From Paracyclopina nana (taxonomy: Eukaryota; Arthropoda; Copepoda; Cyclopoida; Cyclopettidae): a stretch of DNA of 64,000 bases. This document shows positions 47,846 through 58,708 of the stretch, in pieces; the first letter of the stretch is position 1; each line of letters opens with the position of its first letter. The position numbers and the translations under genes were made by a program. The notes under the pieces are model-generated. The model searched no databases and was not told where the DNA came from. It saw nothing but the letters and a program-made list of their open reading frames with translations. Location: contig JAGUCH010000002.1 in the NCBI GenBank assembly GCA_019096065.1, positions 14,024,501-14,088,500 on the forward strand, written 5' to 3'.

Positions 47846-49478
47846 ATGTCGCGTTTTTCGCTACTTTTCGCACTTTTGCTGCCTTTGGCCTCATCAGCAG
47901 GAATTGCTAGAAATCGCCAGCCTTTGGATACTGAAATCAAGCATGATGACCCAACTGTAGGAATTCCCACAATTATCACATAGTCAGAAATGAGTAGCAC
48001 GAATCTTTGTAGCCCATCATGATTGCCAGCGCAGGATATCCCTGCGAAACACACACTGTGGTGACTGATGATTGCTACATTTTGGAAATGCATCGAATTC
48101 CACATGGGAAAAAAGATGGAGCCAACAAAGCGAGGAATCGTCCACCTGTTTTACTAGTTCATGGACTCATTGCTGCCTCCTCTGATTGGGTAATTGCCGA
48201 GCCCGATAAATCATTAGGTATCATAGAGAGCTGTCACAATGCCAATCGATGAGAAATCCCATTCTAATGTTTAGGCTTCATCCTGGCTGATGCTGGATAT
48301 GACGTGTGGCTTGGCAACATGAGAGGAAACACTTACAGCAAAGCTCATTGCACGCTGGACACTTCTGATTTGGAGTTTTGGCAATTCAGGTAGCATGGGA
48401 ACATTTCATTGTTTGCTCACGCAACCTATAATTATGACAATGACAAATTTGCAGCTTTGATGAGATTGGCAAGTATGATGTGCCAGCGATGATCGATAAA
48501 GTCCGCGAAAAGACATCGGCAGAGAAGATTTTCTACGCTGGACACTCCATGGGTACAACCACATTCATGATTATGGCCGACGCAAGACCCGAGTACATGG
48601 AGTACATTCAATTGGCCAGCTTTTTGGCACCCGTTGCCTATGTGGGTCACATGACAAGTCCCCTGAAGTATCTGGCTCCCTTCACAGATCAAATCGAAGT
48701 AGCTACAATACGTGATTCATGCAAGAAATCGTTCTAGTTTCAGTCATTTTTAAAAGTGGATAGTTGAGTTTTTGGGACTGGGTGAGTTCCTGCCGAGCAA
48801 TGCGTTCATGGACTGGATTGCAGGGATGTTTTGCGACGAGGGCAACTTGCAAGGAATCTGCTCGAATATTCTCTTCATTTTGTGCGGATTTGATGAGGCT
48901 CAGCTGAACAAGCCATTGCTGGAAACCATACTGAAACACGTGCCGGCAGGAGCCTCCACCAAAACGATCATACATTTCGGCCAGGAAATTCGCTCCAGTA
49001 AGCGATTTTGTGTCAACTATAAAATATCGACGTTATGCCATGCATCATCATTGCAGAGAAGTTTGCTCAATTTGATTACAAAGAGAACAACAATGAAATT
49101 TATGGACAAGACACTCCTCCAGATTATGACTTGAGCAAAGTCACTGCTCCAGTAGCATTGTACTGGTCTGATAATGACTTGTTAGCTCACCCCACAGTAA
49201 AAAAGCCTCATCTAACATTTGCAGATAAAATCATGATGAATTGACCTTCATTTTTTAGGATGTCCTGATGCTTGCGTCAAGATTGCCCAACATCTTTGCA
49301 AATTATGAGGTTGGCTGAACTGCAACTAAAAATGCCAGCATAAAATGCTAGCTTGCGTACTTTTTAGGTCCCCTATGAAAAATGGAACCACTTGGACTAT
49401 GTGTATGGCATTGATGCGGACTTTTATGTCTACGATGAAGTGTTGAAAAACATGGACAAGTCATTGGCTAATTACTGA
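47846..49478 (+). CDS. Secreted acid lipase (gastric/lysosomal lipase family)
   Basis: Eight exons (47846-47956, 48013-48217, 48275-48389, 48455-48698, 48769-48997, 49057-49196, 49259-49309, 49368-49478), 401 residues, close to the family's 398. Signal peptide [18 protein letters not shown]. Alpha/beta hydrolase: lid-side [20 protein letters not shown], oxyanion [28 protein letters not shown], nucleophile GHSMG, Asp in [11 protein letters not shown] and His in [10 protein letters not shown]. The triad is complete, so it is probably an active triacylglycerol or steryl-ester hydrolase in gut or lysosome. Exon 5 uses a weak acceptor (TAGTTGAG); the stronger TTTCAG just upstream would hit a stop. 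AATAAA near 49489. Confidence 0.92.
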
Positions 49479-50004
49479 ACCTTAGAATGAATAAACTCAA
49501 ATTGACATCCGGCAATTATGCCAGCTAATTACCGTATTTTTCATTGTAAAATGTCATCCACTGTTGCTTTTAAATAAGTCAATGCCGACAAAGCATTCTC
49601 TATTTAGAAGTAATATAGTTTTTAAATTGATTTTCGCTACGCATATAAGACTCTTTTTTTAGTGATTCAAATAGTTTTTCATTGTAATTATTATTTTTTG
49701 CTAGTCCAGTTTGCGCCGCGACCACTTAATCATACACAATTGGGCGATTCCCATATTTGGAATTGCTGCAGACCACGTAATTTTCTCTTTGAGTGAAAAA
49801 AAAAACACGCGACGCCTCATTGTAGCAGTATATGTGAAATAAATTAGCGCTCCACTTGACTGTAGTTGCATGTACCATTTTCGAATCTGCGCCTGGGCTC
49901 AGTTGAAATTTGGCAGCGCGGTTATAGCACTATATAGTGTTGCACTGAAATGTGATTGACTACCGCAACAATTGAGCCATCATCAATAGCACTGTGTGGT
50001 ATTA
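49479..50004. other. Spacer with TATA-containing promoter
   Basis: CACTATATAGTG (about 49929-49940), a palindromic TATA-like box, lies about 65-75 bp before the ATG at 50005 and is a plausible core promoter of the 7TM gene. Nothing else seen. Confidence 0.4.
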
Positions 50005-51183
50005 ATGGTGCCAAAAGGCCAAACCGCACTGGAAATAATGAAAAAATGGATCCCATTAGCACACTGGGATTTTATTGGACTTGCTGCCACCATATTGCTG
50101 CCATTTTCCTCAATCTGCTCGCTTTGGGCGTTTTGCTTAAGTATAATATTGCACTGGTATGGTTGCACTGATAATAATAAACAATAAGTAATTTTAGGTC
50201 ATGGAGGCGAATGGGAAAGTTGCATGACACTCGACTTCCCTTTGTTTTTTCCGTCCTTTGCACTGTGATCACTTTGACAGCCCTCGTTTTCGCGGAATTC
50301 CCAAGAATGTACGCGTTGTGGACGCATAGCAACGATTTGCTGGGATTAAGCATCTGCCAATACTTGTTGGTTGCAATTCCCATCAGTGAGACTGTGCAGA
50401 CCATTTTGGCTAGCTTGCTCATCATTGGAGCTTGGATGAGGCAACGAAAAGTCTCCCAATTCTCTTCCAACCTTTGTACGTATTTTCAAATAATATAAAA
50501 ATGCATAAATGCCATGTGTTACTATAATTGCAGTGCCAAGTGGAAATTGCAAGAGAATCATATGGTTGGTAATTGCGGCTGCAATTATGAGCACGCTCAT
50601 AGGGCTGAGTGCAGCCTTTCAGCCTCAGATAGGAACCAGCATAAGTCTCCAGGATCTCCACCTGCTCCATAAGGAGTGTTTACCCAAATTGTCCACTCTT
50701 TGGAGCATGGCCTTCAGATGGATGCTTGGCCTTTTCATACCCGTTTTTGGCATAGCTTTCCCACTTGGCCTCCATTTGAGGATGAAATATTGGCCACGTT
50801 GCAGCAGAGCCTTGAAAAGCTACATTCAGTTAAGCGCTGCCATCCTGCTGACAAACCTGATGCTACAAATTCCAGCTTTCGTGGAAGATTTGACTCATTT
50901 GATGCCTCTTGAAGATCTGCCAAAGTTGATTGGCGACAGCAAAAATAACCACTCATTTTTACATACTAGTGCCCAGAATGTGCTTTCACTGACATTACCC
51001 AAACTCCAGTTTTCTTGCTATCCCATAGGTGTACTTGTCATTTTGCCCTGGAGGCAGCCGAAAAAAGACCCGAAGAACTCGGCTGAAATCCAACTCAACT
51101 TTTTGTACAGGCAAACACCGAAAATAGTGCATAGAAAAGAAAAAAAGGAGGGCCTCAAATTGATTTCAAATAAAGAAACTTGA
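50005..51183 (+). CDS. Uncharacterised 7TM receptor-like protein
   Basis: Three exons (50005-50156, 50198-50475, 50534-51183), 359 residues. Seven hydrophobic segments can be counted: FIGLAATILLPFSSICSLW, FVFSVLCTVITLTALVFA, VQTILASLLIIGAWM, IIWLVIAAAIMSTLIGL, MLGLFIPVFGIAFPLGL, SYIQLSAAILLTNLMLQI and YPIGVLVILPW. A basic cytosolic tail follows (RQPKKDPKNS... KEKKEGLK). The topology is that of a GPCR, but DRY and NPxxY motifs are not evident and I cannot assign a family; probably lineage-specific. Phases 2 and 1 fit. An alternative frame also opens in exon 1, but only the chosen one continues across the splice. Confidence 0.6.
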
Positions 51184-52746
51184 AGCATTTTCAAAAGATG
51201 TGCGTAGTAGCAAAAAGATAATAATATTTGACATTTTTATCATCTATTTTTTTACACTGACACAGCGGACATTTAAAAGCATAAAAGCACACTTCTTTGT
51301 TCCCTTTTTTTTGAAGGGTCCTCAAGATGTCATGTCATCTCACTGAGTATTTGCTAGCGGCAAATATAATATGCTATGGTGCGTAGAAAAGAGCTTTTAT
51401 CGCTTTTCGCCTCGAGTGTTACGTAAATTAGGATAATTGATGGTAAATATGTGAAGAATACAATATTGGCCGGTCCTCTGTGCAAAAGTCTGGTGATGTC
51501 ATGTCAGCGATATGTTATTTTGTGAGAAAATACACTTGATATGCTTAATTGCTTATACACGTGCAGTTTTGCAGATAAGACGAAATTTCTTGCTGCTACC
51601 GTCGTTCCTTCTTTCAGCAAGACAGCCTCATTCAGCACAGTGAGGAAAATTTACTTATAAACAATCCAAGGAACAAATAGATATCAGCTTTAAGTGGATC
51701 ACGGTGAGAATGTTGATTTGGTGTGCGACGGTCACACCCTCTGAAGCCTAGGATGGTTAGCATCGGCTTCATGGTCGCGGTACCGTTCGCAGCCTCCGGG
51801 TGCTGGCCGGATGTCTACTCGCCTTGGACCCAAAGCCGCAGCCTCAGTGCTCCAACTCTGGCGAGATACATCACATGGCAAGCTTCAGTGCTGTAGACCA
51901 GTGATTGGGCCTCCTACCCACGTCCTCAACGGCCTCAACAGCCTCAGACTAGGGTGCATAACTGCCCAGGAAACCTCTATACAAGTTATGGTCGAACAAA
52001 GTCAAACAAGGTTGTCTTATTCACTCGGCTTTTAACACCACACAAATTAATGGCAGCAAATACAAAGAAATAAGTACTGCAGTAAATATTCTTGTGGCCA
52101 TCTTCTTCATGCCTCAGCACACTTTGGAGAACTTTGGTGGGACAATAGCAGGGCAGAGCTCACTCAATGGGCCATGTGCACTTGGTCCATGTCTTGTTTC
52201 TCTGAAGTCCCCCATCGAACTCCTCGAGTATTCTCCTTCTTCTCCCCTCGATCCATCGCAGCAAGTTCCATCAGCTTCCATCTGCTTCTCTCCGTTATCA
52301 TGCAGCTGCAGGTCCTCTCTATGTAGCAGCTAGCGACTCCTCCACACAATGGCTAGCAACTTCTCCACTCAAGGTCAGGTGAATTGCCATAGGTAAGGCT
52401 CAACGCATAGGTAGTAGCAGCAGCAGCAGCAACAATCAGAGAGTAGGAGGAGATGAAAAGGTGTTTTTAAGAAAGGAGGTCTTGTGATTTGGAGGTGGTG
52501 ACGTAGCGGTGAATGGGCAACCTTCCGGACTTCTGGCGGCTCCACGGGCTCCACGGTTTCCACAGGTTCCACTGGAGGGGTCCAATCAAGTCCTATTCTA
52601 ATCGTAACGTGCACCAGAGACATGATGTACTTATTGCCCATCATTCCCCGGCCCTAACTTTTTCAGCTTTTGAAATAGTTTTATGCTCTAAAAATATAAA
52701 AAAGGTGTCATTGATCGCTTACATCACATTAAGGTTGATACAGTTA
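51184..52746. other. Boundary region before the virus-like cluster
   Basis: No gene seen. Contains a short (AGC)n run near 52410-52425 and GGCTCCAC-type direct repeats around 52535-52580. Composition shifts here from AT-rich host sequence to the more mixed composition of the following cluster. Confidence 0.4.
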
Positions 52747-54633
52747 TTATACTAACGTCGCGCCTCCCAGGCCACCCATTCGCATAGTAAGGCGCTGATT
52801 TTGGTCAGCATCTTTCTTGCGATCTCCTCTATTGTAACGAAGCCGTGAGCGGGACGTATTAGGTCTCACATAGCCTCCATCATCATAACATCGGCTGCAT
52901 ACTCGCCGCCTTTTCCAAATCAATATGCCCATACACGTGAATCCCAGTGCTGCAGACAATAGGCTCACCGTCAGGATTATTTCCCAATTATTGAATAAAC
53001 CTCCAAGTTCATCTTCAGGGAATTTTGTAAAGAACTTCACCATATCACTTTCCCAAGGAGAGTCCTCGTATCCAGTACTTTGAGTTCCAAGGGAAACTTT
53101 ACAATTGCTAAGGATCTGATAGGATCCTGGTTCCAATACCATCGAGTTCTTGAAGTCATTTAAACAAGTCCTATTAATCATTGCACTTGAGACCAAATTT
53201 AAGAACCCTTTATAATTTGCACATCCCACATCAGTGAGTGTGTTAGTTTTAAGTGGCTCTAATTCACAGGCGTTAAAAGGGTCACCCAGAGCTAGCCCTA
53301 AAAGTACTTTAGCACAGTGTTGGACTCCTTCTGTCAAGTCAAAGTCCTTATTTTCACACACGGTTAAGTTATGGTCATGAACGAAGCAATCACTATAGAT
53401 GGGTATTTCCCGAGACACAAACACTAGATCATTTCGGCGGGTCAAATACCTATCATGCAGTAAGAATCCGTTTTTGCTTCGTGACACAATATGATATGTG
53501 ACCTCAGGGGTAGGGTCCATTTCTTTATACCCAACTATTCCCTGAGTGACAAAGTCTCCACTCTGCTCAGTGTTCGCCAAAGGTTCATAAACATTAGTAA
53601 TAGTGGCCGCATTTCTGTCACTATTATGCGCCAGAGTTGGTATGCTGAACCGTGTGCCTGCCTGTCCAAAATTTCTGGCAAATTGCACAACTGTGTCAGC
53701 ACATGACAATACTTGCTGCAGATCATTTGGTATTAATCCAGACTTCAAAAAGACCTTGCTAAAACCTTTCAATAGTCGAAAGGCCAAAGAAACTTTCGGT
53801 GGTACTCTCAGTGGAGTGGTATTTGCTATCATGCCATCGGTGAATTTTGTCGATTTACCTGATTCTGCTAGGGCCATCACGGCGTTGTAGGCCTTTTCAA
53901 GGAAGCTTTTCCTCCCAGACAATTCAGATTTGACAAAGTCCTTATGGGTGATGACAAAGTCATTTTGAACACATATTGTTGCCTTCCCATCACTGTGTGG
54001 TGCATGGGCTTTAACTGACGTCATGGTCCTCGGCCCTTGTCCCACAGTGAAATACCCCGTGATACACGGGTAACCTGCAATTATCTCATCATCCGGTTTT
54101 TTCTCATACCCCACTTGAGGAAATGTGGTTTTCCCATCCAAGGACATAGGTACCTCATTGACGATCCGAAACTTTACACATAAAGTTACCTTAGTGGCAA
54201 GAGGGCTTTCCTTTGCCGTATAACGTAATAGTTCTAGAAAAACGTCCATGTCTTCATAAGTTTTAGGGGCAAATGGTACAAACCCTTGACGTTTGGAACA
54301 AGCTTTGTCGATGGTGTTAGGGGTACTCTCTTCTCCAACTGCCAACATATTCCCAATATGGACCAAGTCCTCCTTGTCCTTAACTTCTTTTACCACGGTG
54401 TCAATATTATTCAGGACGCCAATTGTTGATTGCAAAAGGCCACTGTAATCCTTCGTATCTAACACCATAGCCTTTTTCACCATTCTAGGATGATGGACCA
54501 CTCTAACTGGAACTAGGGCATGTCCGGAATGGCAAAGTGCCTCATCCAGTACGAACTGAGTATTTGGGTAGTTGGACAGGCCCCAAGTGCCAGATCCCAA
54601 AAGGGTGAGTATGAAGGCCAATTCAAACGACAT
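52747..54633 (-). CDS. Virus-like type I membrane glycoprotein
   Basis: Single uninterrupted exon, 628 residues. N-terminal signal peptide (MSFELAFILTLLGSGTWG), about 540-residue ectodomain with many Cys and several N-glycosylation sites, one TM segment (residues about 560-585, IILTVSLLSAALGFTCMGIL) and a basic tail (WKRRRVCSRC, SRSRLRYNRGDRKKD). This layout is that of a viral envelope or fusion glycoprotein, but I recognise no family and see no obvious furin site. Neighbouring host genes in the window almost all have introns; this one has none. A TATA box (TTTATAAGG on the minus strand, 54690-54698) lies about 57 bp upstream of the ATG. The frame is fully open, so it is intact or recently acquired. 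Confidence 0.6.
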   Translation of the reverse strand: MSFELAFILTLLGSGTWGLSNYPNTQFVLDEALCHSGHALVPVRVVHHPRMVKKAMVLDTKDYSGLLQSTIGVLNNIDTVVKEVKDKEDLVHIGNMLAVGEESTPNTIDKACSKRQGFVPFAPKTYEDMDVFLELLRYTAKESPLATKVTLCVKFRIVNEVPMSLDGKTTFPQVGYEKKPDDEIIAGYPCITGYFTVGQGPRTMTSVKAHAPHSDGKATICVQNDFVITHKDFVKSELSGRKSFLEKAYNAVMALAESGKSTKFTDGMIANTTPLRVPPKVSLAFRLLKGFSKVFLKSGLIPNDLQQVLSCADTVVQFARNFGQAGTRFSIPTLAHNSDRNAATITNVYEPLANTEQSGDFVTQGIVGYKEMDPTPEVTYHIVSRSKNGFLLHDRYLTRRNDLVFVSREIPIYSDCFVHDHNLTVCENKDFDLTEGVQHCAKVLLGLALGDPFNACELEPLKTNTLTDVGCANYKGFLNLVSSAMINRTCLNDFKNSMVLEPGSYQILSNCKVSLGTQSTGYEDSPWESDMVKFFTKFPEDELGGLFNNWEIILTVSLLSAALGFTCMGILIWKRRRVCSRCYDDGGYVRPNTSRSRLRYNRGDRKKDADQNQRLTMRMGGLGGATLV

Positions 54634-54683
54634 CTTACCAGCACAAACTCTGATCAGAAACTATTTGGGCCCCAAGACCGCTA

Positions 54684-54698
54684 ACTTTCCTTATAAAC
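54684..54698 (-). promoter_or_regulatory. TATA box of the glycoprotein-like gene
   Basis: On the minus strand TTTATAAGGAAAGT, about 57 bp before the ATG at 54633. The neighbouring gene has nearly the same box (CTTATAAGGAAGT). Confidence 0.55.
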
Positions 54699-54871
54699 CC
54701 AGACAAGTATGGGCACGCCACCTTACTATGTCTAGACATTCTTTGCTTTTTTCCATTGGTTTTTTATTATCATAGCATGTCGACATGTATGGTAAAAAGT
54801 TAAGAGTATTGGCCCACAACCAAGTATTTTATCAATATGTACAATTCGATTCTGAAGGGTAATTTCATTTT

Positions 54872-56239
54872 TTAGAACTGCCCGACAAATCCATTAATCG
54901 CCTCAGTGAATACCTTGATGTCGCTGGGGGTCATTTCCTCCATTTTAGCCTGGAGGAGATAGTTCACACGCTCCTTATTCTTATCGACTTTGGAGTGCAA
55001 AATGTCTGGTCCATTCGTTCCTGCGCCAAAAGGGCGCCCGCGCGCTACATCGGCGTACAGTCTAGGTCCTCGCCTTGGTTTTTGTTGCCAAGACTTGTCC
55101 ACAAACGCAGCTAGTTTTTGGGGCCTGGCCCCGGCTGTGTACCTCACGCATTGCGGATATGTCCCAATGGCTCGATCGACAAACTGGGCTACCATGGTAG
55201 GCAGGAGTGCGGTCATATCGATCTTCACGTCCAATTTTCGTGGTGCTTGAGCCACACCATTGTTAAGGCAGGACGGCGGTCCCACATACAGTTGCAAGTA
55301 AGGCGACGTCAAATCATGGAACATCCGCGGATCCCAAAATGTTGAGTCCAATGTTGGCATGATCTGAATGCAGCCTCGCTTGGTATAATGTTTTGAGACT
55401 ACCACAGGGAGTTGAGCTCCACCCTGTCCACGGATTCCATGAACATAATACCCAACAGCTGTTGGGCTCTGGACGGCAGACCAACTCCTGACATTGGCCA
55501 ACTTATGGACATTCTCGTCATATTCCATCTTGTCAGGCAAGTTGTAGACTGGTAGATTGTCTAGCATCGGAAATATAACAAGAAAATCGGGAATCTCCCC
55601 TCCTTTACTCACTGGCTCGATAATCAATTCAATGCAGTCAAAGTTTTTCACCTTCAATGGCCTACGAGGCTCGGTCCGTTCATAGGGTTCTCCATTTATC
55701 CTAATCGTTAGGTCAAAAGGCACCTCCTTTCCAACAGTCATGACCTCTTTCGTAGCTATCTTCAACAGGCTTGCATCATAATGCTGCTGTATAGTAGCTC
55801 TGGTCCGGCTCGCCTCCCTCGCATAGGCCTGTAGACCCTCCATGTGGGGAGGCCTGATCAAATCCTCAAATGGCAATGGGTACCCCAAACTGGAGGATAC
55901 CCTTTCCAATGGGACCTCGAGGGGTTCCTCTTGGTCCTGGTGCCTAGTTGTCTGATTCTGGGCTTGATTCTCAATATTGACAGCAGGCATGTTGCGATCC
56001 ATAACTGGCTCATCATCCTTTAGGAGCTCACTAACCTCATGCTCGTTGAACTCTCCAGTCTTATCAGTCTCCATCATGGAGACCAATGCAGATTCTCCTT
56101 CCATGGATTCGGTGATCAGAGACATCCTTAGGTTATCGAGGCTATTCAAGCTATCGCTCATTTCCAGACTGTTGCTGTAGGGCCGTAAACTGCCCTTTTT
56201 ATACGCATCTTTACAGGTATGCCCCACACTCTCGGGCAT
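54872..56239 (-). CDS. Uncharacterised virus-like protein, possible structural protein
   Basis: Single exon, 455 residues from the first ATG. The N-terminal about 150 residues are acidic and disordered (Ser, Glu, Asp, Gln-rich). The middle and C-terminal parts look beta-rich (LTIRINGEPYERTEP, FDCIELIIEPVSKGG, YLQLYVGPPSCL, RKLDVKIDMTALLP), compatible with a jelly-roll or similar virion protein, but this is inference from composition only. It is next to the glycoprotein-like gene on the same strand. The TATA box at 56265-56272 would put transcription start almost on the first ATG, so the ATG at 56161 (MSDSLNSLDN, 429 residues) may be the true start. No introns. No recognised family. Confidence 0.5.
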   Translation of the reverse strand: MPESVGHTCKDAYKKGSLRPYSNSLEMSDSLNSLDNLRMSLITESMEGESALVSMMETDKTGEFNEHEVSELLKDDEPVMDRNMPAVNIENQAQNQTTRHQDQEEPLEVPLERVSSSLGYPLPFEDLIRPPHMEGLQAYAREASRTRATIQQHYDASLLKIATKEVMTVGKEVPFDLTIRINGEPYERTEPRRPLKVKNFDCIELIIEPVSKGGEIPDFLVIFPMLDNLPVYNLPDKMEYDENVHKLANVRSWSAVQSPTAVGYYVHGIRGQGGAQLPVVVSKHYTKRGCIQIMPTLDSTFWDPRMFHDLTSPYLQLYVGPPSCLNNGVAQAPRKLDVKIDMTALLPTMVAQFVDRAIGTYPQCVRYTAGARPQKLAAFVDKSWQQKPRRGPRLYADVARGRPFGAGTNGPDILHSKVDKNKERVNYLLQAKMEEMTPSDIKVFTEAINGFVGQF

Positions 56240-56259
56240 TTAAATGCGTGGGTTGTCCC

Positions 56260-56292
56260 ACTTCCTTATAAGATGGGCGCGTGCGCGCACGC
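56260..56292. promoter_or_regulatory. Bidirectional promoter with palindromic TATA and GC palindrome
   Basis: CTTATAAG (56265-56272) is itself a palindrome and can serve both strands. GCGTGCGCGCACGC (56279-56292) is a perfect 14-bp palindrome beside it. They lie between the divergent starts at 56239 (-) and 56462 (+). Confidence 0.5.
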
Positions 56293-56461
56293 TCATCGTC
56301 GGGTTGCACGGACATTTTTGACTTCCTAGGTCGTGAAACGTAGCGAGGGTGCAACAGGCAGTTGCAACTCTCAGCTTTCACTTAATGTTAATCATTCTCC
56401 CATCGGACTTCGTCCAAGTTGGTCACTTTTCTAGAGATATTCCAATCCCAATCAACTCGCG

Positions 56462-57511
56462 ATGGTCATTTTAGCCTGGGTTTCTCTAACTCCAGAGGGC
56501 AGCTCAGCAGAGGCTCCCACGGATGTTCCAATCCAGTCATCTACAGTGGATCCTGCGCTTGTGGATTCTCAAAACACGGGCCCAATAGGTCCTAATGTTG
56601 CTATTCCTGAGAGTGGCATTTCTGAAGCTGAGGGTGGACCTGGGTTTGACCCAGCTCCTGTCGATCCCTTTGAAGTGGAGGTGTTTGACCCCCGAGATTT
56701 AATGCCAGCGGTACCAAATGGTTATCGTCCCGTTGCCCCTCAGAGGGACTGGATCGATGAGGTTTTCAATTATCACCGATACGGTGTAATGGGGTGGATC
56801 GGTCTTGGAGCCTCCATTGGGATGGCTTTGGTAAGTTCAACTTTATGGCTAGTTTTGCAACTATGGCCAAATTTTATTTACCACCTCTTCCTTACAGATT
56901 TTGCTTGGCATGTTGGTGTACTTCTGCGTGTGGACATCACGATGGTGCCGTAGGTTTGTGGCCACGTTTCGAGCTATTCGTACGGAGTCAGCGGCTGCCA
57001 GTGGAGCCATGCAAATGCTTCCAACAAAGGCCCCATCTGAGCATGCAGCGGTATTTCACTGCTGTACACCAGAGGTCCGAGCTTTGCCACCAGCCCCGAT
57101 TATGCGTGACCCTGATGTCCATTCGCTCCAAATGGCAATGGCTGCCATGGACCCCTATGGAACACTACGCCGGAATCCCAGCATCATGTCCGGGCTGGCC
57201 CACATCTATGACGTCCCTAATCCCAAGGGCTGGGTAAGGACCTATCAATTTATGAACTGTAAACGGATTACTCATGTACTCTTTTTCATGCACCTTTTCA
57301 GGTACCTGCTACTGAAGGGTGCGGGCCGCGAACTTTGAAGAAACGATCTCGCCGGGCTCGAGCCCGAGATAACCGTCGCTTGGATTCGGCAGCAGGGTCC
57401 ATTCCGGACAAAGACGAAGTCAATGAGGCTGAACCTCTCTCGATCGCAGATGAGGACCAGGACTCAGCTGGGTCCAAGGCTTCCCAAGACGTTAACAGCG
57501 ATGCCAACTAA
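56462..57511 (+). CDS. Uncharacterised single-pass membrane protein, virus-like cluster
   Basis: Three exons (56462-56830, 56898-57233, 57302-57511), 304 residues. The N-terminal about 100 residues are Pro/Glu/Ser-rich and probably disordered. One hydrophobic segment spans the first splice junction (MGWIGLGASIGMAL, then ILLGMLVYFCVW). A Cys/Arg-rich juxtamembrane part follows, then a Met/Pro/Ala-rich region. The C-terminus is first very basic (RTLKKRSRRARARDNRR) and then acidic. No family recognised. Introns are 67-68 nt with consensus ends, and AATAAA follows at about 57825. It is transcribed divergently from the neighbouring virus-like gene, 222 bp away. Confidence 0.6.
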
Positions 57512-58005
57512 GGATCGCCATGAACTTGCAAGACGAAGATCACTCTCTTTTCGCACGCATTTACGCTTGTTTTCTGTAACTTTTGCACTTTGTTCTTCTT
57601 ATCGCGTGCCAATTCTCACTTTATACTTGCATTTCCTGCAGTCTTCGCGGACTTTTCCACTTTTTCGAGATCTCGCAAACTTTTCGAGGCCTCGCAGACT
57701 TTTCGAGGCCTCGCAGACTTCGAAGCCGGCTTTTGGCACTTGCACTCGTCTTGTTTTTATTTTGATCTCAAAGCTTCCAATATACTCGAGTATATACTAT
57801 AGTACTTGTATTCTATATATATAGAATAAAGAATTCGAATTCAAGTGGGGTAGCAGGTATTAGCGAAGCCGTTATCTTCATCTGACAGCGCTCCCAGGCT
57901 TTACGTAGAGGCGCATAATAAAAAGAGGCTTTTTTACACGAAATTAGGCCGATTTCGGACCGGATTCATCTGGTAGCGAGCCTTGTTTACTAAAAAGTTC
58001 AAAAC
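57512..58005. other. 3' region with small palindromes
   Basis: Contains CTATATATATAG, TATACTCGAGTATA and GAATTCGAATTC palindromes around 57780-57842, and AATAAA at about 57825 serving the upstream gene. Nearly identical TTTTCGAGGCCTCGCAGACTT units repeat near 57675-57720. Confidence 0.55.
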
Positions 58006-58546
58006 ATGGCGGGCTTCCTTCACGGTTTGTTCGTAAGTTTTTATTTTCGAATCGAATCCGTTGAATCCTTTCATAAAACTGTATCTTTTCATTGGGAATG
58101 TAGAATCCTTCAACCACAACAGTGGCCCCCGCCACTGAGGCTCCCGTAGGGGCGCCCCCCGCGGCCGAGTCCGCGGCGGGGTGGCCCCAGCCACCTGCGG
58201 CCCCGCCCGCAGCCCCTTTGGGCAACGAGGAGTGCCCTCCCTGCCCCGTTCAGGGCTTCGTAAGTGCATTATTCGTTATCTATTTGGTCAAAGCTCGAAA
58301 GCTCGACTTTTTCTCGTATTGCAGGCCGAAGAGATCCTCTAGGGCGTGGCCCTGAATGTGGCAGGGGCGGCCACCTATTATTTGGTGGCCCTGCCCGCCC
58401 TCGCCTGGGTCCACCGGGCCAGGCCCAGGGGCCTGTATCGGCTCGTCAGCCGGGTGTGGGACGAGCCCACGGACCTGCCCAGGGTCTCGGCCTGGGTCCT
58501 CCACCTGTTTGTGGGGGAGGAGGACCCCCTCGAAGGAGTCGTCTAG
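58006..58546 (+). CDS. GC-rich small Pro/Ala-rich membrane-like protein
   Basis: Three exons (58006-58032, 58104-58259, 58343-58546) give 128 residues. Exon 1 is only nine codons in good start context. Exon 2 encodes a Pro/Ala-rich segment (APATEAPVGAPPAAESAAGW) ending NEECPPCPVQGF. Exon 3 encodes a hydrophobic stretch (VALNVAGAATYYLVALPALA) and an Arg/Trp-containing tail. The exons are very GC-rich while the introns are AT-rich. Using the upstream acceptor TATTGCAG instead puts an in-frame TAG six codons in and gives a 66-residue product, so acceptor choice decides between a short soluble and a longer membrane form. AATAAA at 58709-58714. No family recognised. Confidence 0.5.
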
Positions 58547-58708
58547 TAAGTCTAACTTATTCATTTAAGCTATCACAGCTTCACTGTATTCGCCTTATCT
58601 TTTGCAGAAATCGTCTCGTTATCGGTAGGCCACCGCACCGGCCAGGGCTGGCCCCAACGTGGCCCAAGGCCAGCCCGCCCCCCTCGCCAGGAGGCCTCCC
58701 ATTGGGAC

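Noticed and set aside
51811..52035. A 74-codon plus-strand ORF in the boundary region
   Set aside because: No motif, no splice or promoter support, and composition like its non-coding surroundings.
54872..56239. Retroviral gag
   Set aside because: No zinc knuckle, no protease or reverse transcriptase nearby and no LTRs. The order of genes also does not match gag-pol-env.
57934..58269. Minus-strand ORFs antisense to the GC-rich gene
   Set aside because: GC-rich sequence opens several frames. Only the plus strand has matched splice signals, a good start context and a poly(A) signal.
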